Shown here one piece after another: positions 21,019 through 30,578 of a stretch of DNA of 31,448 nucleotides (the first letter of the stretch is position 1; every line of letters begins with the position of its first letter). The translations under genes were made by a program, and so were the position numbers. Where the stretch lies: contig JAHYYS010000026.1 in the NCBI GenBank assembly GCA_019424865.1, positions 1 to 31,448 of the forward strand, given 5' to 3'. The notes beneath the pieces are model-generated. The model ran no database searches and was not told where the DNA came from. It saw only the letters and a list, made by a program, of their open reading frames with translations. The DNA comes from a bacterium. GTDB lineage: Bacteria; Bacillota; Clostridia; Oscillospirales; Oscillospiraceae.

Positions 21019-24000
21019 ATGAACAGAGAAAATAATATCCTGCAAGTTGGAATTGATGTGGGTTCTACCACCACCAAAATCGTCGCCTTGGACGAAAAGA
21101 CCCGCCGGGTTGTATACTCTGATTACCAGCGGCACCATGCCGACCAGGTCAAGAGTGTATCCGAGGCGCTTCGGTCGCTGTGTGCGCGCCAGCCGGAGGC
21201 CCAGGTCCATCTGGCGCTGACCGGCTCCGGAGCCAAGCGTCTGGCGGACGCCCTGGGCCTCCCCTATATTCAGGAGGTGGTTGCCAACTCCATTGCGCTG
21301 CGCAGCAAGTATGACCGCGTGGGCACCGCCATTGAATTGGGAGGACAGGACGCAAAAATCATCTTCTTCCGCGTCAATCAGACATCCGGACAGCTGGAAG
21401 TTGCCGATATGCGCATGAACGGCAGCTGTGCGGGCGGAACGGGCGCCTTTATCGACGAGGTGGCGGCCATTCTGCACGTTTCGATCGAGGAGTTTGACGC
21501 TCTGGCGGCCAGGGGGGACTGCGTCTATGACGTGTCCGGCCGGTGCGGCGTGTACGCCAAGACGGACATTCAGCCTCTTCTCAACCAGGGGGTCTCAAAG
21601 GAGAACCTGGCTCTGTCCGCCTTCCACGCCATCGCCAAACAGACCATCGGCGGCCTGGCCCAGGGCCTGGAGATTAAAAAGCCGGTGGCCTTTGAGGGCG
21701 GTCCCCTCACCTTCAATCCAACCTTGATTCGGGTGTTTGCCCAGCGGCTGGGGCTTGCCCCCGAGGACATTCTGATTCCGGAGCACCCGGAGCTGATGAT
21801 GGCGCAGGGCGCGGCTTTGTCCCTCTCCACCCTGTATGGCCAGCGGGACACCCGGGTGGATCCGGTTTGCCTGCTGGATCAGCTGCGGGATCTGAAGCTG
21901 GCCCCGGAGTCCCAGGAGCCGGTTCGCCCCTTCTTTGCTGATAAGCAGGAGCGCGAGTCCTTCCAGCGGACCCACGCCCTGCCGGACTGGAAGCCCATTC
22001 AGCCCCGGGCGGGCCAGACGGTGCGGGCCTGGCTGGGCATTGACTCCGGCAGTACTACCACAAAATTCGTCCTGATGGATGAGGCAGATCAGCTGCTGGA
22101 CTCCTTTTACTCCCCCAACGAGGGCGACCCGCTTACGGTGGCTAAGAACGCTCTGATCGCCCTGCGGAACCGCTATCGGGACGCGGGGGCCAAGCTGGAG
22201 ATTCTGGGGGTGGGCACCACCGGCTATGGGGAGCAGCTTTTTGCCAATGCCTTTTCCGCCGAGTACCATGTGGTGGAGACTGTGGCCCACGCCCGGGCTG
22301 CGGCCCAGTACGTTCCCAACGCCACCTTCATTCTGGACATCGGCGGTCAGGACATGAAGGCCATCTGGCTGGACAAGGGCGTGATTACCAACATCGTGGT
22401 AAACGAGGCATGCTCCTCCGGCTGCGGCTCCTTCCTGGAGAACTTTGCCGCCTCCCTCCACATCCCCGTGGATCAGATTGCCCAGGCGGCCTTTGACTCG
22501 CAAAACCCCGCCCGCCTGGGCAGCCGCTGCACGGTCTTTATGAACAGCAGCATCGTCACCGAGCAGCGCAACGGCAAGCTCCCCGGGGACATTATGGCCG
22601 GGCTGTGCCGGTCCATCATTGAAAATGTGTTTACCAAGGTTATCCGTATCTCCAATCTGGACTCTCTGGGCGACACCATTGTGGTCCAGGGCGGGACCTT
22701 CCAAAATGACGCCGTGCTCCGGGCACTGGAACAGTATACCGGCAAGCGCGTTATCCGCGCCCCCTACCCCGGTGTGATGGGTGCCATCGGCGCGGCCCTG
22801 CTCACCAAGGAGCGTGCGGCGGATCGCCCCCGGACCTTCATCGGCCTGGACGCTCTGGAGGACTTTACCTATACGCAGCAGGCCAACTCCCCCTGCCCCT
22901 TCTGCGCCAACCACTGCAAGCGGACCATCATCACCTTCTCCAACGGCAGCTCCTGGGTAACCAACAACCGCTGTGAACGGGGCGAGGTGCTGGGCGACCC
23001 CAGGGACGAGATGGTGCGGGCCCAGCTGCGGGAGAAAACACAGGAAAAAGAAAAAATCCCCAACCTGTTCCATCTGCGGGAAAAGCTGCTGTTCCAGGAC
23101 TATCCCTGCGCTCAGCCAAAGGAGCAGCGGAATACCGTCATCGGCATTCCAAGGGTACTGTCCTTCTGGGACACCATGCCGTTCTGGTCCACCTTCTTCC
23201 GCTCTCTCGGGTTCCAGGTGAAGCTGTCCCACCCCAGCACCCGGAAGATGTATGAGAGCGGCCTGTCCGCTGTCACCTCGGATACCGTCTGCTTCCCCGC
23301 CAAGCTGGTCCACGGCCACATTCGGGATCTGGTCAGGCAGGGTGTGGATCGCATCTTCATGCCCTCGGTGACCACCGTTCCCTCGGAGAATACCGAGAAA
23401 ACCAGCGAGTCCATGTGCGCCGTGGTGAAGGGCTATCCCCTTATCATCCGCAATTCCGACAACCCGGAGCGCCAGTGGGGGATCCCCTTTGACGCCCCCC
23501 TGTTCCACTGGTACACCGACGCTGACCGGGTTGGACAGCTGACAAAGTATATGGAGGAGACCTTCCACATCCCCGCCCGGGAGACCCATGCCGCCATCCA
23601 GGCGGCGGAGGAGGCCCAGAAGAGCTTCCGCGCCCAGATGATCCAGGCGGGAGAGCAGGTCCTGAAGCAGGCGGAGGAGCGGGGGACCTATGCCGTGGTG
23701 CTGGCCGCCCGCCCCTATCAGACTGACGCCCTGGTGAACCACGACCTGCCCGACCTGTTCACGAATCTGGGGATCCCGGTGCTCACGGTGGACTCGGTGC
23801 CCCACGCCAACGAGGTGGACCTGAGCCGGAGCACGTTGGACATCGTAAACAACTACCACGCCCGCATGCTGTCCTCGGCCATTCTGGCCGCCCAGGACCC
23901 CCGGATGGAGTATGTGCAGATCGTCAGCTTCGGCTGCGGCCACGACGCCTACCTCTCCGACGAGATCATCCGCCTGATGCGGGAAATTTCGGGGAAAACC

Positions 24001-25509
24001 CCGTTGGTCTTGAAGCTGGACGAGAGCGATGTGCAGGGCCCCCTGCGCATCCGGGTGCGCTCCTTTGTGGAGACGCTGGCCATGCGCCGGGAACAGGAGG
24101 CCGCCCGTCCCATCCAGGAGCTGGAGGACCCCTATCCGGTGAAGTTCACCAGGGAGGACAAAAAGGAGCGTCTGGTGCTCATCCCCAATGTGTCCCACGC
24201 CTTCTGCCGTGTGATGTCGGCAGCCATGGGCTCAGACGGCCTGCGCACGGTCCCTCTGGAGGTGGGCCGGGAGGAGGCCATCCGGCTGGGCAAGCAGTAC
24301 GTCCACAATGACATCTGCTTCCCCGCCCAGGTGGTCATTGGCGAGGCCCTGGCCGCCCTGCGCAGCGGCAGATACGATTTGGACCACGTGGCCGTAGCCA
24401 TGGCCAAGTACGTGGGCGACTGCCGCCTCACCCATTACAGCGCCCTGCTGCGCAAGGCCCTGGACGACGCCGGCTTTGCCCAGGTACCCATTCTCACCAA
24501 TGATGACAAGGACAGCCACAATCAGCACCCGGGCTACCGCATGAGCCTGGCCGCCTCCCTGCGCATCGCCTTCTCCCTGCCCATGATCGACGTGCTGGAG
24601 GAGCTGTTGCGGAAGATCCGCCCCTATGAGACGGTTCCGGGCAGTGCGAACAAGGCCTTTGATCAGGCCATGGACCTGCTCATCGACGGGCTGGAGCGCC
24701 AGGGCATCCGGGGGGCCGAGAAGGGCTTCCGGAAGGCCATCCAGGTAATGAAAAATATCGGGTACGATCGCTCCAGGCCCCGGCCCACTGTGCTTATCGT
24801 GGGCGAGTATCTCCTGAATTTTCACCCCGGGGCAAACCACGAAATTGAAGCTTATTTGGAGCAGAACGGCTTTGAAATTATCGAGGCCCGCATGACCGAT
24901 GTGATTCAGAAGCTTTATTTCAACAAGGACACGCAGATTAAAGAGTACCGCGTCCATAAACCGCTGCCGGAGAAGGGATGGTACGCCATAGCGGACACGG
25001 TCTTTGAGGCGGCCCACGCCATGACCGACCGCATCGCCGGGGAGCACCCCCTCTATCAGCGGGCCACCCGCCTGCCCGAGCTGGTCAGGGCCAGCGACCC
25101 CATTGTCCACCACACCTTTGACGCGGGCGAGGGCGTGCTCATTCCCGGGGAAATCCTCCACCACGCCGCCCACGGCTGCCGGGCCTTCGTCATTCTGCAG
25201 CCCTTCGGCTGCCTGCCCAACCACGTGGTAGGCCGGGGCGTGGCCAAGCGGCTGAAGGAGATGTACCCCGACGCCCAGATTCTGCCGTTGGACTATGACC
25301 CGGATGTGAGCTTCGCCAATCTGGAAAACCGCCTTCAGATGCTGGTCATGAATGCAAAAGGCGGGGAGCAGCGGGCGGCCGCACAGCCGGAGACCGACAG
25401 CACGCCGGAACATGCGTCCTGGCGGGAGCCCCGCAGTGTGGAAAGTCCCCTTTCGCGGCGCGGGCTGCCCAAGCACCGCGGACACCAGCTGAGCCGCCGA
25501 ACCGAGTAG
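21019..25509 (+). CDS. Giant acyl-CoA dehydratase activase-related protein (two ASKHA/BadF domains plus DUF2229-type region)
   Basis: The 1496-residue protein has two tandem BadF-type ATPase domains: phosphate motifs GIDVGSTTTK at 11-20 and GIDSGSTTTK at 340-349. Each keeps the Cys pair that binds the bridging [4Fe-4S] cluster in known activases: C137 (GSCAGGTGAF) and C176 (GRCGVYAKTD) in domain 1; C465 (NEACSSGCGSF) and C504 (SRCTVFMNS) in domain 2. A CPFCANHC motif follows, then a DUF2229/HgdB-like region. HgdC-type activases use ATP to inject an electron into 2-hydroxyacyl-CoA dehydratases. This long form is widespread in Clostridia and its substrate is not known. The frame is open from 20851, but ATG 21019 has AGAGG upstream and starts just before the first motif. 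The last 50 residues are a Pro/Arg/Ser-rich tail. No dehydratase subunit or CoA-transferase gene is adjacent. Confidence 0.9.
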   Translation: MNRENNILQVGIDVGSTTTKIVALDEKTRRVVYSDYQRHHADQVKSVSEALRSLCARQPEAQVHLALTGSGAKRLADALGLPYIQEVVANSIALRSKYDRVGTAIELGGQDAKIIFFRVNQTSGQLEVADMRMNGSCAGGTGAFIDEVAAILHVSIEEFDALAARGDCVYDVSGRCGVYAKTDIQPLLNQGVSKENLALSAFHAIAKQTIGGLAQGLEIKKPVAFEGGPLTFNPTLIRVFAQRLGLAPEDILIPEHPELMMAQGAALSLSTLYGQRDTRVDPVCLLDQLRDLKLAPESQEPVRPFFADKQERESFQRTHALPDWKPIQPRAGQTVRAWLGIDSGSTTTKFVLMDEADQLLDSFYSPNEGDPLTVAKNALIALRNRYRDAGAKLEILGVGTTGYGEQLFANAFSAEYHVVETVAHARAAAQYVPNATFILDIGGQDMKAIWLDKGVITNIVVNEACSSGCGSFLENFAASLHIPVDQIAQAAFDSQNPARLGSRCTVFMNSSIVTEQRNGKLPGDIMAGLCRSIIENVFTKVIRISNLDSLGDTIVVQGGTFQNDAVLRALEQYTGKRVIRAPYPGVMGAIGAALLTKERAADRPRTFIGLDALEDFTYTQQANSPCPFCANHCKRTIITFSNGSSWVTNNRCERGEVLGDPRDEMVRAQLREKTQEKEKIPNLFHLREKLLFQDYPCAQPKEQRNTVIGIPRVLSFWDTMPFWSTFFRSLGFQVKLSHPSTRKMYESGLSAVTSDTVCFPAKLVHGHIRDLVRQGVDRIFMPSVTTVPSENTEKTSESMCAVVKGYPLIIRNSDNPERQWGIPFDAPLFHWYTDADRVGQLTKYMEETFHIPARETHAAIQAAEEAQKSFRAQMIQAGEQVLKQAEERGTYAVVLAARPYQTDALVNHDLPDLFTNLGIPVLTVDSVPHANEVDLSRSTLDIVNNYHARMLSSAILAAQDPRMEYVQIVSFGCGHDAYLSDEIIRLMREISGKTPLVLKLDESDVQGPLRIRVRSFVETLAMRREQEAARPIQELEDPYPVKFTREDKKERLVLIPNVSHAFCRVMSAAMGSDGLRTVPLEVGREEAIRLGKQYVHNDICFPAQVVIGEALAALRSGRYDLDHVAVAMAKYVGDCRLTHYSALLRKALDDAGFAQVPILTNDDKDSHNQHPGYRMSLAASLRIAFSLPMIDVLEELLRKIRPYETVPGSANKAFDQAMDLLIDGLERQGIRGAEKGFRKAIQVMKNIGYDRSRPRPTVLIVGEYLLNFHPGANHEIEAYLEQNGFEIIEARMTDVIQKLYFNKDTQIKEYRVHKPLPEKGWYAIADTVFEAAHAMTDRIAGEHPLYQRATRLPELVRASDPIVHHTFDAGEGVLIPGEILHHAAHGCRAFVILQPFGCLPNHVVGRGVAKRLKEMYPDAQILPLDYDPDVSFANLENRLQMLVMNAKGGEQRAAAQPETDSTPEHASWREPRSVESPLSRRGLPKHRGHQLSRRTE

Positions 25510-25541
25510 TAGTTCCGGGATTTTCCCTGCCCCACAACCGT

Positions 25542-25590
25542 CCGGGGAAAACAGCCGCCATGAGGGCTGCTGTTTTCCCCGGTTTTTATT
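25542..25590 (+). terminator. Intrinsic terminator of the activase gene
   Basis: CCGGGGAAAACAGC (25542-25555) pairs perfectly over 14 bp with 25569-25582 and is followed by TTTTTATT. It begins 33 bp after the activase stop. Confidence 0.92.
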
Positions 25591-25642
25591 CCGGTACACC
25601 CCGCCGCTTTTTACAAATTTCAGGGATATGCAGGATTTTAAA

Positions 25643-25671
25643 TTGACATGCCGGACAAATTCCCCTACAAT
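25643..25671 (+). promoter_or_regulatory. SigA promoter for the NhaC-family antiporter
   Basis: Perfect TTGACA (25643-25648), a 17-bp spacer and TACAAT (25666-25671), 57 bp before the ATG. Confidence 0.8.
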
Positions 25672-25727
25672 AAGGTCTGCTGAATCAGGCAAATAAAACG
25701 TGCGGAAAAGAAAAAGGAGAGAGTTTT

Positions 25728-27050
25728 ATGGATTCTAAGGAGCGCCTGAACTCAGGCAATCCGGCGGCCCTGCTGCCCATCGGCGTATTTTTGGTGCTGT
25801 ATCTGGGCCTGGGCATCATCTTTGAATATGTCCTGGACATCGATCAGGGCTTTTATCAGGTCCCCGCCATCGTTATTTTCCTCATCGCCCTGTTTGTGGC
25901 CTGCCTCCAAAACCGGAAGCTGGACTTCAATGCCAAGCTGAAGGTTATGGCCCACGGCATGGCTGACGAAAATATTCTGACCATGTGTCTGGTCTTCCTG
26001 GCGGCAGGGGCCTTTTCCGGCGCCGTCTCCGCTGCCGGCGGCGCGGTCAGCACGGTGAACCTGCTGCTCACCTTCCTGCCCATGCGGGTCGCGGTGGCCG
26101 GACTGTTTCTCATCTCCTGCTTTGTGTCCCTCTCTATGGGCACCTCCGTGGGCACCATCTCTGCGCTGGCCCCCTTCGCCCTGTCTCTGAGCCAGACCAC
26201 CGGCTATGACGTGGTGCTGTGCATCGCCGCCGTGGCCTGCGGGGCCATGTTCGGGGACAACCTGTCCATGATCTCGGACACCACCATCGCCGCCGTCCGC
26301 ACCCAGGGGTGCGAAATGAAGGACAAATTCCGCATGAATTTCTTCATCGTCCTGCCCGCGGCCATTCTGACCTTCCTGATCTTCCTTCTCCTTACCCCGT
26401 CCGGCAGCGGTTCCCTGGAAGTGGGCGGATACAACGTCTGGCAGGTGCTCCCTTATCTGGTGGTGCTGGTGGGGGCAGTTGCCGGCGTCAACGTATTTCT
26501 GATTCTGGTAATCGGCACGGTTCTGAGCGTAATCGTGGGCATCGCCACCCAGGCCTTTGTCTGGACCCAGATGTTCAGCGTGATGGGTACCGGCGTACAG
26601 AACATGTATGACATCACTGTCATCTCCATCATCGTGGCCTGTATCGGCGCGCTGGTCCGGGAATACGGCGGGATCCAGTGGCTGATCTCCTTTGTCCGCC
26701 GCCACACCCGCTCCAAGCGCGGGGCCCAGCTGGGCATCGCCGGCCTGGTCTCCGCCGTGGACGTGGCCACCGCCAACAACACCGTGGCCATTGTGATGAC
26801 CGGCTCTATCGCCAAGGATATCAGCCAGGAATACAGTATCGATCCCCGGCGCACCGCATCCCTGCTGGATATTTTCGCCTCAGTGCTTCAGGGCATCCTC
26901 CCCTTCGGCGCCCAACTGCTGTACGCCTCGGCGGGGGTCCATGTCACCGCGGTACAGATTGTACCCTATATGTTTTATTGTTATCTGATGGCGGCCTGCG
27001 CCCTGATCTATATCCTGTTCTGGCCGGATCGAGGCAAAAAACAGGCGTAA
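25728..27050 (+). CDS. NhaC-family Na+/H+ antiporter
   Basis: An integral membrane transporter of 440 residues with roughly eleven hydrophobic segments. The family signature appears twice over: SMGTSVGTISALAPFA at about 138-153 and GAMFGDNLSMISDTTIAA near 177-194. A related VATANNTVAIVMTG segment lies in the second half, consistent with the inverted repeat fold of this family (PF03553). Members exchange cytosolic Na+ for H+, or move an organic acid or amino acid with these ions, so the true substrate is uncertain. The ATG has AAAGGAGAG upstream. It has its own promoter and terminator, so it is a single-gene unit. Confidence 0.9.
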   Translation: MDSKERLNSGNPAALLPIGVFLVLYLGLGIIFEYVLDIDQGFYQVPAIVIFLIALFVACLQNRKLDFNAKLKVMAHGMADENILTMCLVFLAAGAFSGAVSAAGGAVSTVNLLLTFLPMRVAVAGLFLISCFVSLSMGTSVGTISALAPFALSLSQTTGYDVVLCIAAVACGAMFGDNLSMISDTTIAAVRTQGCEMKDKFRMNFFIVLPAAILTFLIFLLLTPSGSGSLEVGGYNVWQVLPYLVVLVGAVAGVNVFLILVIGTVLSVIVGIATQAFVWTQMFSVMGTGVQNMYDITVISIIVACIGALVREYGGIQWLISFVRRHTRSKRGAQLGIAGLVSAVDVATANNTVAIVMTGSIAKDISQEYSIDPRRTASLLDIFASVLQGILPFGAQLLYASAGVHVTAVQIVPYMFYCYLMAACALIYILFWPDRGKKQA

Positions 27051-27075
27051 CACGCACCGGAGCTCCCAATGAACG

Positions 27076-27117
27076 GGGCGGGAATTTGCCGAATATGGCA
27101 AATTCCCGCCCGCTTTT
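27076..27117 (+). terminator. Intrinsic terminator of the antiporter gene
   Basis: GGGCGGGAATTTGCC (27076-27090) pairs perfectly over 15 bp with 27097-27111, then GCTTTTT. It lies 26 bp past the stop codon. Confidence 0.9.
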
Positions 27118-27268
27118 TGCTTCTATGCCGGTATTTTCTCCAATCTTATGCGTTTTCCGAAAAAAGCTCAATTTTCAGGCCGACAAAAGAAGGAATTCGG
27201 CAGTAAAATTCGTATATTAAATTGGAAGGGATAAAGTATCCCCATTTCCGCTGAAAGGAGGTCAAGCC

Positions 27269-28273
27269 ATGACACTGCGGGAAGAGACCCAGCAGCGGGA
27301 GGATGCATTCCTCTCCCCTCACGCCTGCCGCTCGGCCCAATCCCGGGGCCGGGCCCGTCCGGAGGCGGAGTGCCCCATCCGCACCTGCTTTCAGCGGGAT
27401 GTGGATCGGATCGTGTACTCCAAGGCCTTCCGGCGGCTGAAGCATAAGACCCAGGTCTTTCTCCAGCCCGAGGGCGACCACTACCGCACCCGAATGACCC
27501 ACACCCTGGAGGTCACCCGAATCGCCCGAACCATTGCCCGGGCGCTTTCCCTCAACGAGGACCTGACCGAGGCCATCGCCCTGGGACACGATCTGGGGCA
27601 CACCCCGTTCGGACATGCCGGTGAGCGGGCCCTTAACCAGCTGATGCCCGGCGGCTTTGCTCACTATCAGCAGTCCCTGCGGGTGGTGGAGCGTCTGGAA
27701 AAAAACGGAGAGGGGCTGAACCTGACCTGGGAGGTGCGCAACGGCATCCTCTGCCACACCAAGGGGGAGCCCGCCGCCACGCTGGAGGGACAGGTGGTCC
27801 GGCTGGCCGACCACATCGCCTATATCAACCACGATATTGAGGATGCCCTGCGGGGCGGCATCATCTACCCCATTGATATTCCGCTGGAGGTGTCCAGCGT
27901 GCTGGGATTCACCCACGGGGCCCGCATTGACTGTCTGGTCGCCGACGCTATCCGCGCCAGCCAGGGACAGTCTTCCATCCGCCAGTCGCCCCAGGTGGGC
28001 GAGGCCATGCTGGCTCTGAAGGACTTTATGTTTGCCAACGTGTACACCAATCCTCTGGCCAAGGGTGAGGAGGGCAAGGCCCAGGACATGCTGCGCCGGC
28101 TGTTTGACTATTACCGCGCCAACCCGGATGAACTGCCCGAGGACTTTCAGTCCATCCGGGTGGAGGAAGGCGTGGACCGGGCGGTGTGCGACTACATCGC
28201 CGGCATGACCGATCCCTTTGCCGTGGAGCAATTTCAAAAGCTGTTTATTCCTAAGGGCTGGGCAATCAAATAA
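27269..28273 (+). CDS. dgt: dGTPase-like HD-domain deoxynucleotide triphosphohydrolase
   Basis: The family hydrolyses dNTPs to the nucleoside and tripolyphosphate. The 334-residue protein has the HD metal site: H78 (TRMTHTLEV), H107-D108 (GHDLGHTPFGHAGE) and a later Asp in VVRLADHIAYINHD. FRRLKHKTQVFLQPEGDHYR before it is typical of Dgt-type proteins. The ATG follows AAAGGAGG. The last 24 codons and stop lie within a 232-bp tandem-repeat unit, so the native C-terminus ...PKGWTVK (third copy) appears to have been replaced by ...PKGWAIK. The gene precedes dnaG and rpoD, a frequent clostridial order. Confidence 0.95.
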   Translation: MTLREETQQREDAFLSPHACRSAQSRGRARPEAECPIRTCFQRDVDRIVYSKAFRRLKHKTQVFLQPEGDHYRTRMTHTLEVTRIARTIARALSLNEDLTEAIALGHDLGHTPFGHAGERALNQLMPGGFAHYQQSLRVVERLEKNGEGLNLTWEVRNGILCHTKGEPAATLEGQVVRLADHIAYINHDIEDALRGGIIYPIDIPLEVSSVLGFTHGARIDCLVADAIRASQGQSSIRQSPQVGEAMLALKDFMFANVYTNPLAKGEEGKAQDMLRRLFDYYRANPDELPEDFQSIRVEEGVDRAVCDYIAGMTDPFAVEQFQKLFIPKGWAIK

Positions 28274-28664
28274 CCGCCGGCGATGGGGGTCCCCGCCGCA
28301 GGCGGGGCGGCGCGATAAGCGCCGTAAATGCGCAGCAAAGCGGAGCATTTCCGCAGGGGCGAATTCACTTCGCCCCGAGGATTAAAATCAAAAGGGTCCC
28401 CATGGGGCTGGCCCCGCCTGCCCCATGGGAATCGGCATGACCGATCCCTTTGCCGTGGAGCAATTTCAAAAGCTGTTTATTCCTAAGGGCTGGGCAATCA
28501 AATAACCGCCGGCGATGGGGGTCCCCGCCGCAGGCGGGGCGGCGCGATAAGCGCCGTAAATGCGCAGCAAAGCGGAGCATTTCCGCAGGGGCGAATTCAC
28601 TTCGCCCCGAGGATTAAAATCAAAAGGGTCCCCATGGGGCTGGCCCCGCCTGCCCCATGGGAAT
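28201..28664. repeat. Two identical 232-bp tandem units, each carrying a dgt 3' end plus 159 bp of palindrome-rich DNA
   Basis: Unit 1 is 28201-28432 and unit 2 is 28433-28664; by eye they are identical. Each starts CGGCATGACCGATCC, contains the final codons of dgt and its TAA, and continues into non-coding DNA ending in CCCATGGGAAT. The coding part of unit 2 is a free-standing fragment with no gene in front of it. A partial diverged third copy follows directly. Confidence 0.95.
28291..28376. repeat. Cluster of four adjacent hairpins in the repeat unit (REP-like)
   Basis: In unit 1 four perfect small inverted repeats follow one another: CCCCGCC/GGCGGGG (28291-28307), GGCGC/GCGCC (28309-28323), AAATGC/GCATTT (28326-28350) and GGGGCGAA/TTCGCCCC (28356-28376). 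The same set recurs 232 bp on in unit 2. The layout resembles dispersed extragenic palindromic elements. None is followed by a clean T-run, so they do not look like ordinary terminators. Confidence 0.75.
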
Positions 28665-28739
28665 CGGCATGACCGATCCCTTTGCCGTAGAGCAGTTTCA
28701 AAAGCTGTTTATTCCCAAGGGCTGGACGGTAAAATAACC
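28665..28739 (+). pseudogene. Orphan, diverged third copy of the dgt 3' end (probable original C-terminus)
   Basis: This 75-bp stretch matches the first 75 bp of the repeat unit and reads MTDPFAVEQFQKLFIPKGW followed by TVK and a stop. It differs from units 1 and 2 by three silent changes (GTA/GTG, CAG/CAA, CCC/CCT) and two conservative codon changes (T-V instead of A-I). It is not attached to any gene body now. The simplest reading is that it was the end of dgt before the repeat units arrived. Confidence 0.8.
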
Positions 28740-28814
28740 TTACAGCGGCCGGATAATCTCCGGGTAAAACGGCTAAAAATAGGATACCGCGCAGCGGAGA
28801 AAGGAGGAGAGATT

Positions 28815-30574
28815 TTGCCCATTCCCGAGCGTTTTCTGGATGAACTTGTCGCCCGCACCGACATTGTGGACCTGGTGTCCGAGTCGGTGCACCTCACCAA
28901 AAAGGGGAACAGCTATTGGGGCTGCTGCCCCTTTCACAGCGAAAAAACTCCCTCCTTCCACGTGGTGCCGGACCGGCAGATCTATAAATGCTTCGGCTGC
29001 GGCAAGGGCGGGGGCGCCATCAACTATGTGATGGAGCTGGAGAACCTCTCCTTCCGGGACGCAGTGGCTGTACTGGCCAAGCGGGCCGGGATGGAGGTCC
29101 CCCAGACCGCCGGCCTCTCCCCCGACGGCCGGGCCCGGCGGGAAAAGCTGCTGACCATCAACAAGCAGGCTGCCCGGGCCTTTCACCAGTGGCTCTATAC
29201 CCCGGAGGGGGCCGAGGGGCTGGCCTACCTCAAACGGAGGGGGCTGTCCCAGCGCACCCTCACCTGCTTCGGGCTGGGCTTTGCGCCCAACCGCTGGGAT
29301 GCCCTGATCACGCAGCTGGGAGAACAGGGCTATGACAAGCGGGATCTGCTGGATGCCGGTCTGGCGGTCAACAACAAGGACGGCCGCATCTATGACCGCT
29401 TCCGCAACCGGGTCATGTTCCCCATAATCGACGTGCGGGGGGATGTCATCGGCTTCGGCGGCCGGGTAATGGACGACTCCACCCCCAAATACCTCAACTC
29501 CCCGGACACCCCGGTGTACAACAAAAGCCGCAACCTCTTTGCCCTGAACATCGCCAAAAAGTCCAAGGCAGGGCGGGTGATCCTCACCGAGGGGTATATG
29601 GACACCATCTCCCTGCATCAGGCGGGCTTTGACAGCGCGGTGGCCTCTCTGGGCACCGCGCTGACGGAGGAACACGCACAGCTGCTCTCCCGATATTTTA
29701 AGGAGTCCGTCATCGCCTATGACGGGGACGGCCCCGGCGTGGCCGCCGCCCAGCGGGCCATTCCCCTGCTGGAGAAGGCGGGGCTGAAGGTGAAGGTGCT
29801 GAAGGTGCGGGGGGCCAAGGACCCGGACGAGTTTATCAAGTCCTATGGCCGGGATGCCTTTGCCCGCCTGCTGGACCAGAGTGAAAACCAGGTGGACTAC
29901 CGCCTGGACCAGCTGCGGCAGAAATATGACCTTACGGACGACGGGCAGCGGGTAACCTTTCTGCAGGAGGCCGCCCAGCTGATCTCCGCCCTGCCCAGTG
30001 CCGTGGAGCGGGAAATTTATGGCGGCCACGCCGCCCAGACGGCGGGCGTGACGCCGGAGACCATGGCCCAGGAGGTGGGGCGTGCCCTGCGCGCCCGGCT
30101 GCGCAAGGCGCGCAGACAGCAGGAGCGCAGGGACCTGGCCCCCGCCGCTCAGCTCCAGCCCAGGGTCCGGGGGCTGCGCTATGAAAATATCCGTTCCGCC
30201 CGGGCGGAGGAGGGGCTGATCCGTCTCCTGCTGCTGGACCCGGGGCTGGCGGGCAGCATGGGCACGCTGGAGGGAAGGGAGTTCTCCTCCCCCCTGCTGG
30301 GCAGGGTCTTTGACAGCCTGCGCCAGCGGGCAGCCCAGGGGCTCAACACCCAGCTGGCCGCTCTGGCGGGGGATCTGACTGCCGAGGAGATGAATCACCT
30401 GGCTCAGGTGGCCGCCCAGCCTGAGTCTGTCGCCCACGCCGGACAGGCCATTCAGGACTACATATCCATCATCCGGGGCGAGGCCCTTCGGCGGGCGGAT
30501 GATCAGGGGGACCAGCAGCTGCTGGCCCTGCAGAAACGGTTGCAAGAGAAAAAAGCATATATGGAGGAAAAACC

Positions 30575-30578
<4 letters not shown>
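28815..30578 (+). CDS. dnaG: DNA primase
   Basis: DnaG makes RNA primers for the replication fork. It has 587 residues from a TTG start at 28815 placed after AAAGGAGGAGAG. The open frame extends upstream into the repeat, but that part is not conserved. Domains in order: the CHC2 zinc-binding domain with C38, H41, C59 and C62 (CCPFHSEKTPS ... KCFGCG); the RNA polymerase core with the TOPRIM motifs ILTEGYMDTISLHQAGF and AYDGDGPG; DPDEFIKSYG; and a C-terminal helicase-binding region. The gene overlaps rpoD by 4 bp (ATGA), the classic macromolecular-synthesis arrangement. I could not place a convincing promoter between the repeat and the start. Confidence 0.96.

Noticed and set aside
21595..24198. 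867-codon minus-strand frame opposite the activase
   Set aside because: Low-complexity shadow (Gly/His/Leu/Gln-rich) of a strongly supported gene.
28201..28739. CRISPR array
   Set aside because: Only two full copies of 232 bp with coding content; no short repeats with unique spacers.
28560..28814. N-terminal extension of dnaG into the repeat
   Set aside because: Not primase-like; the TTG at 28815 with a strong ribosome site starts the conserved sequence.
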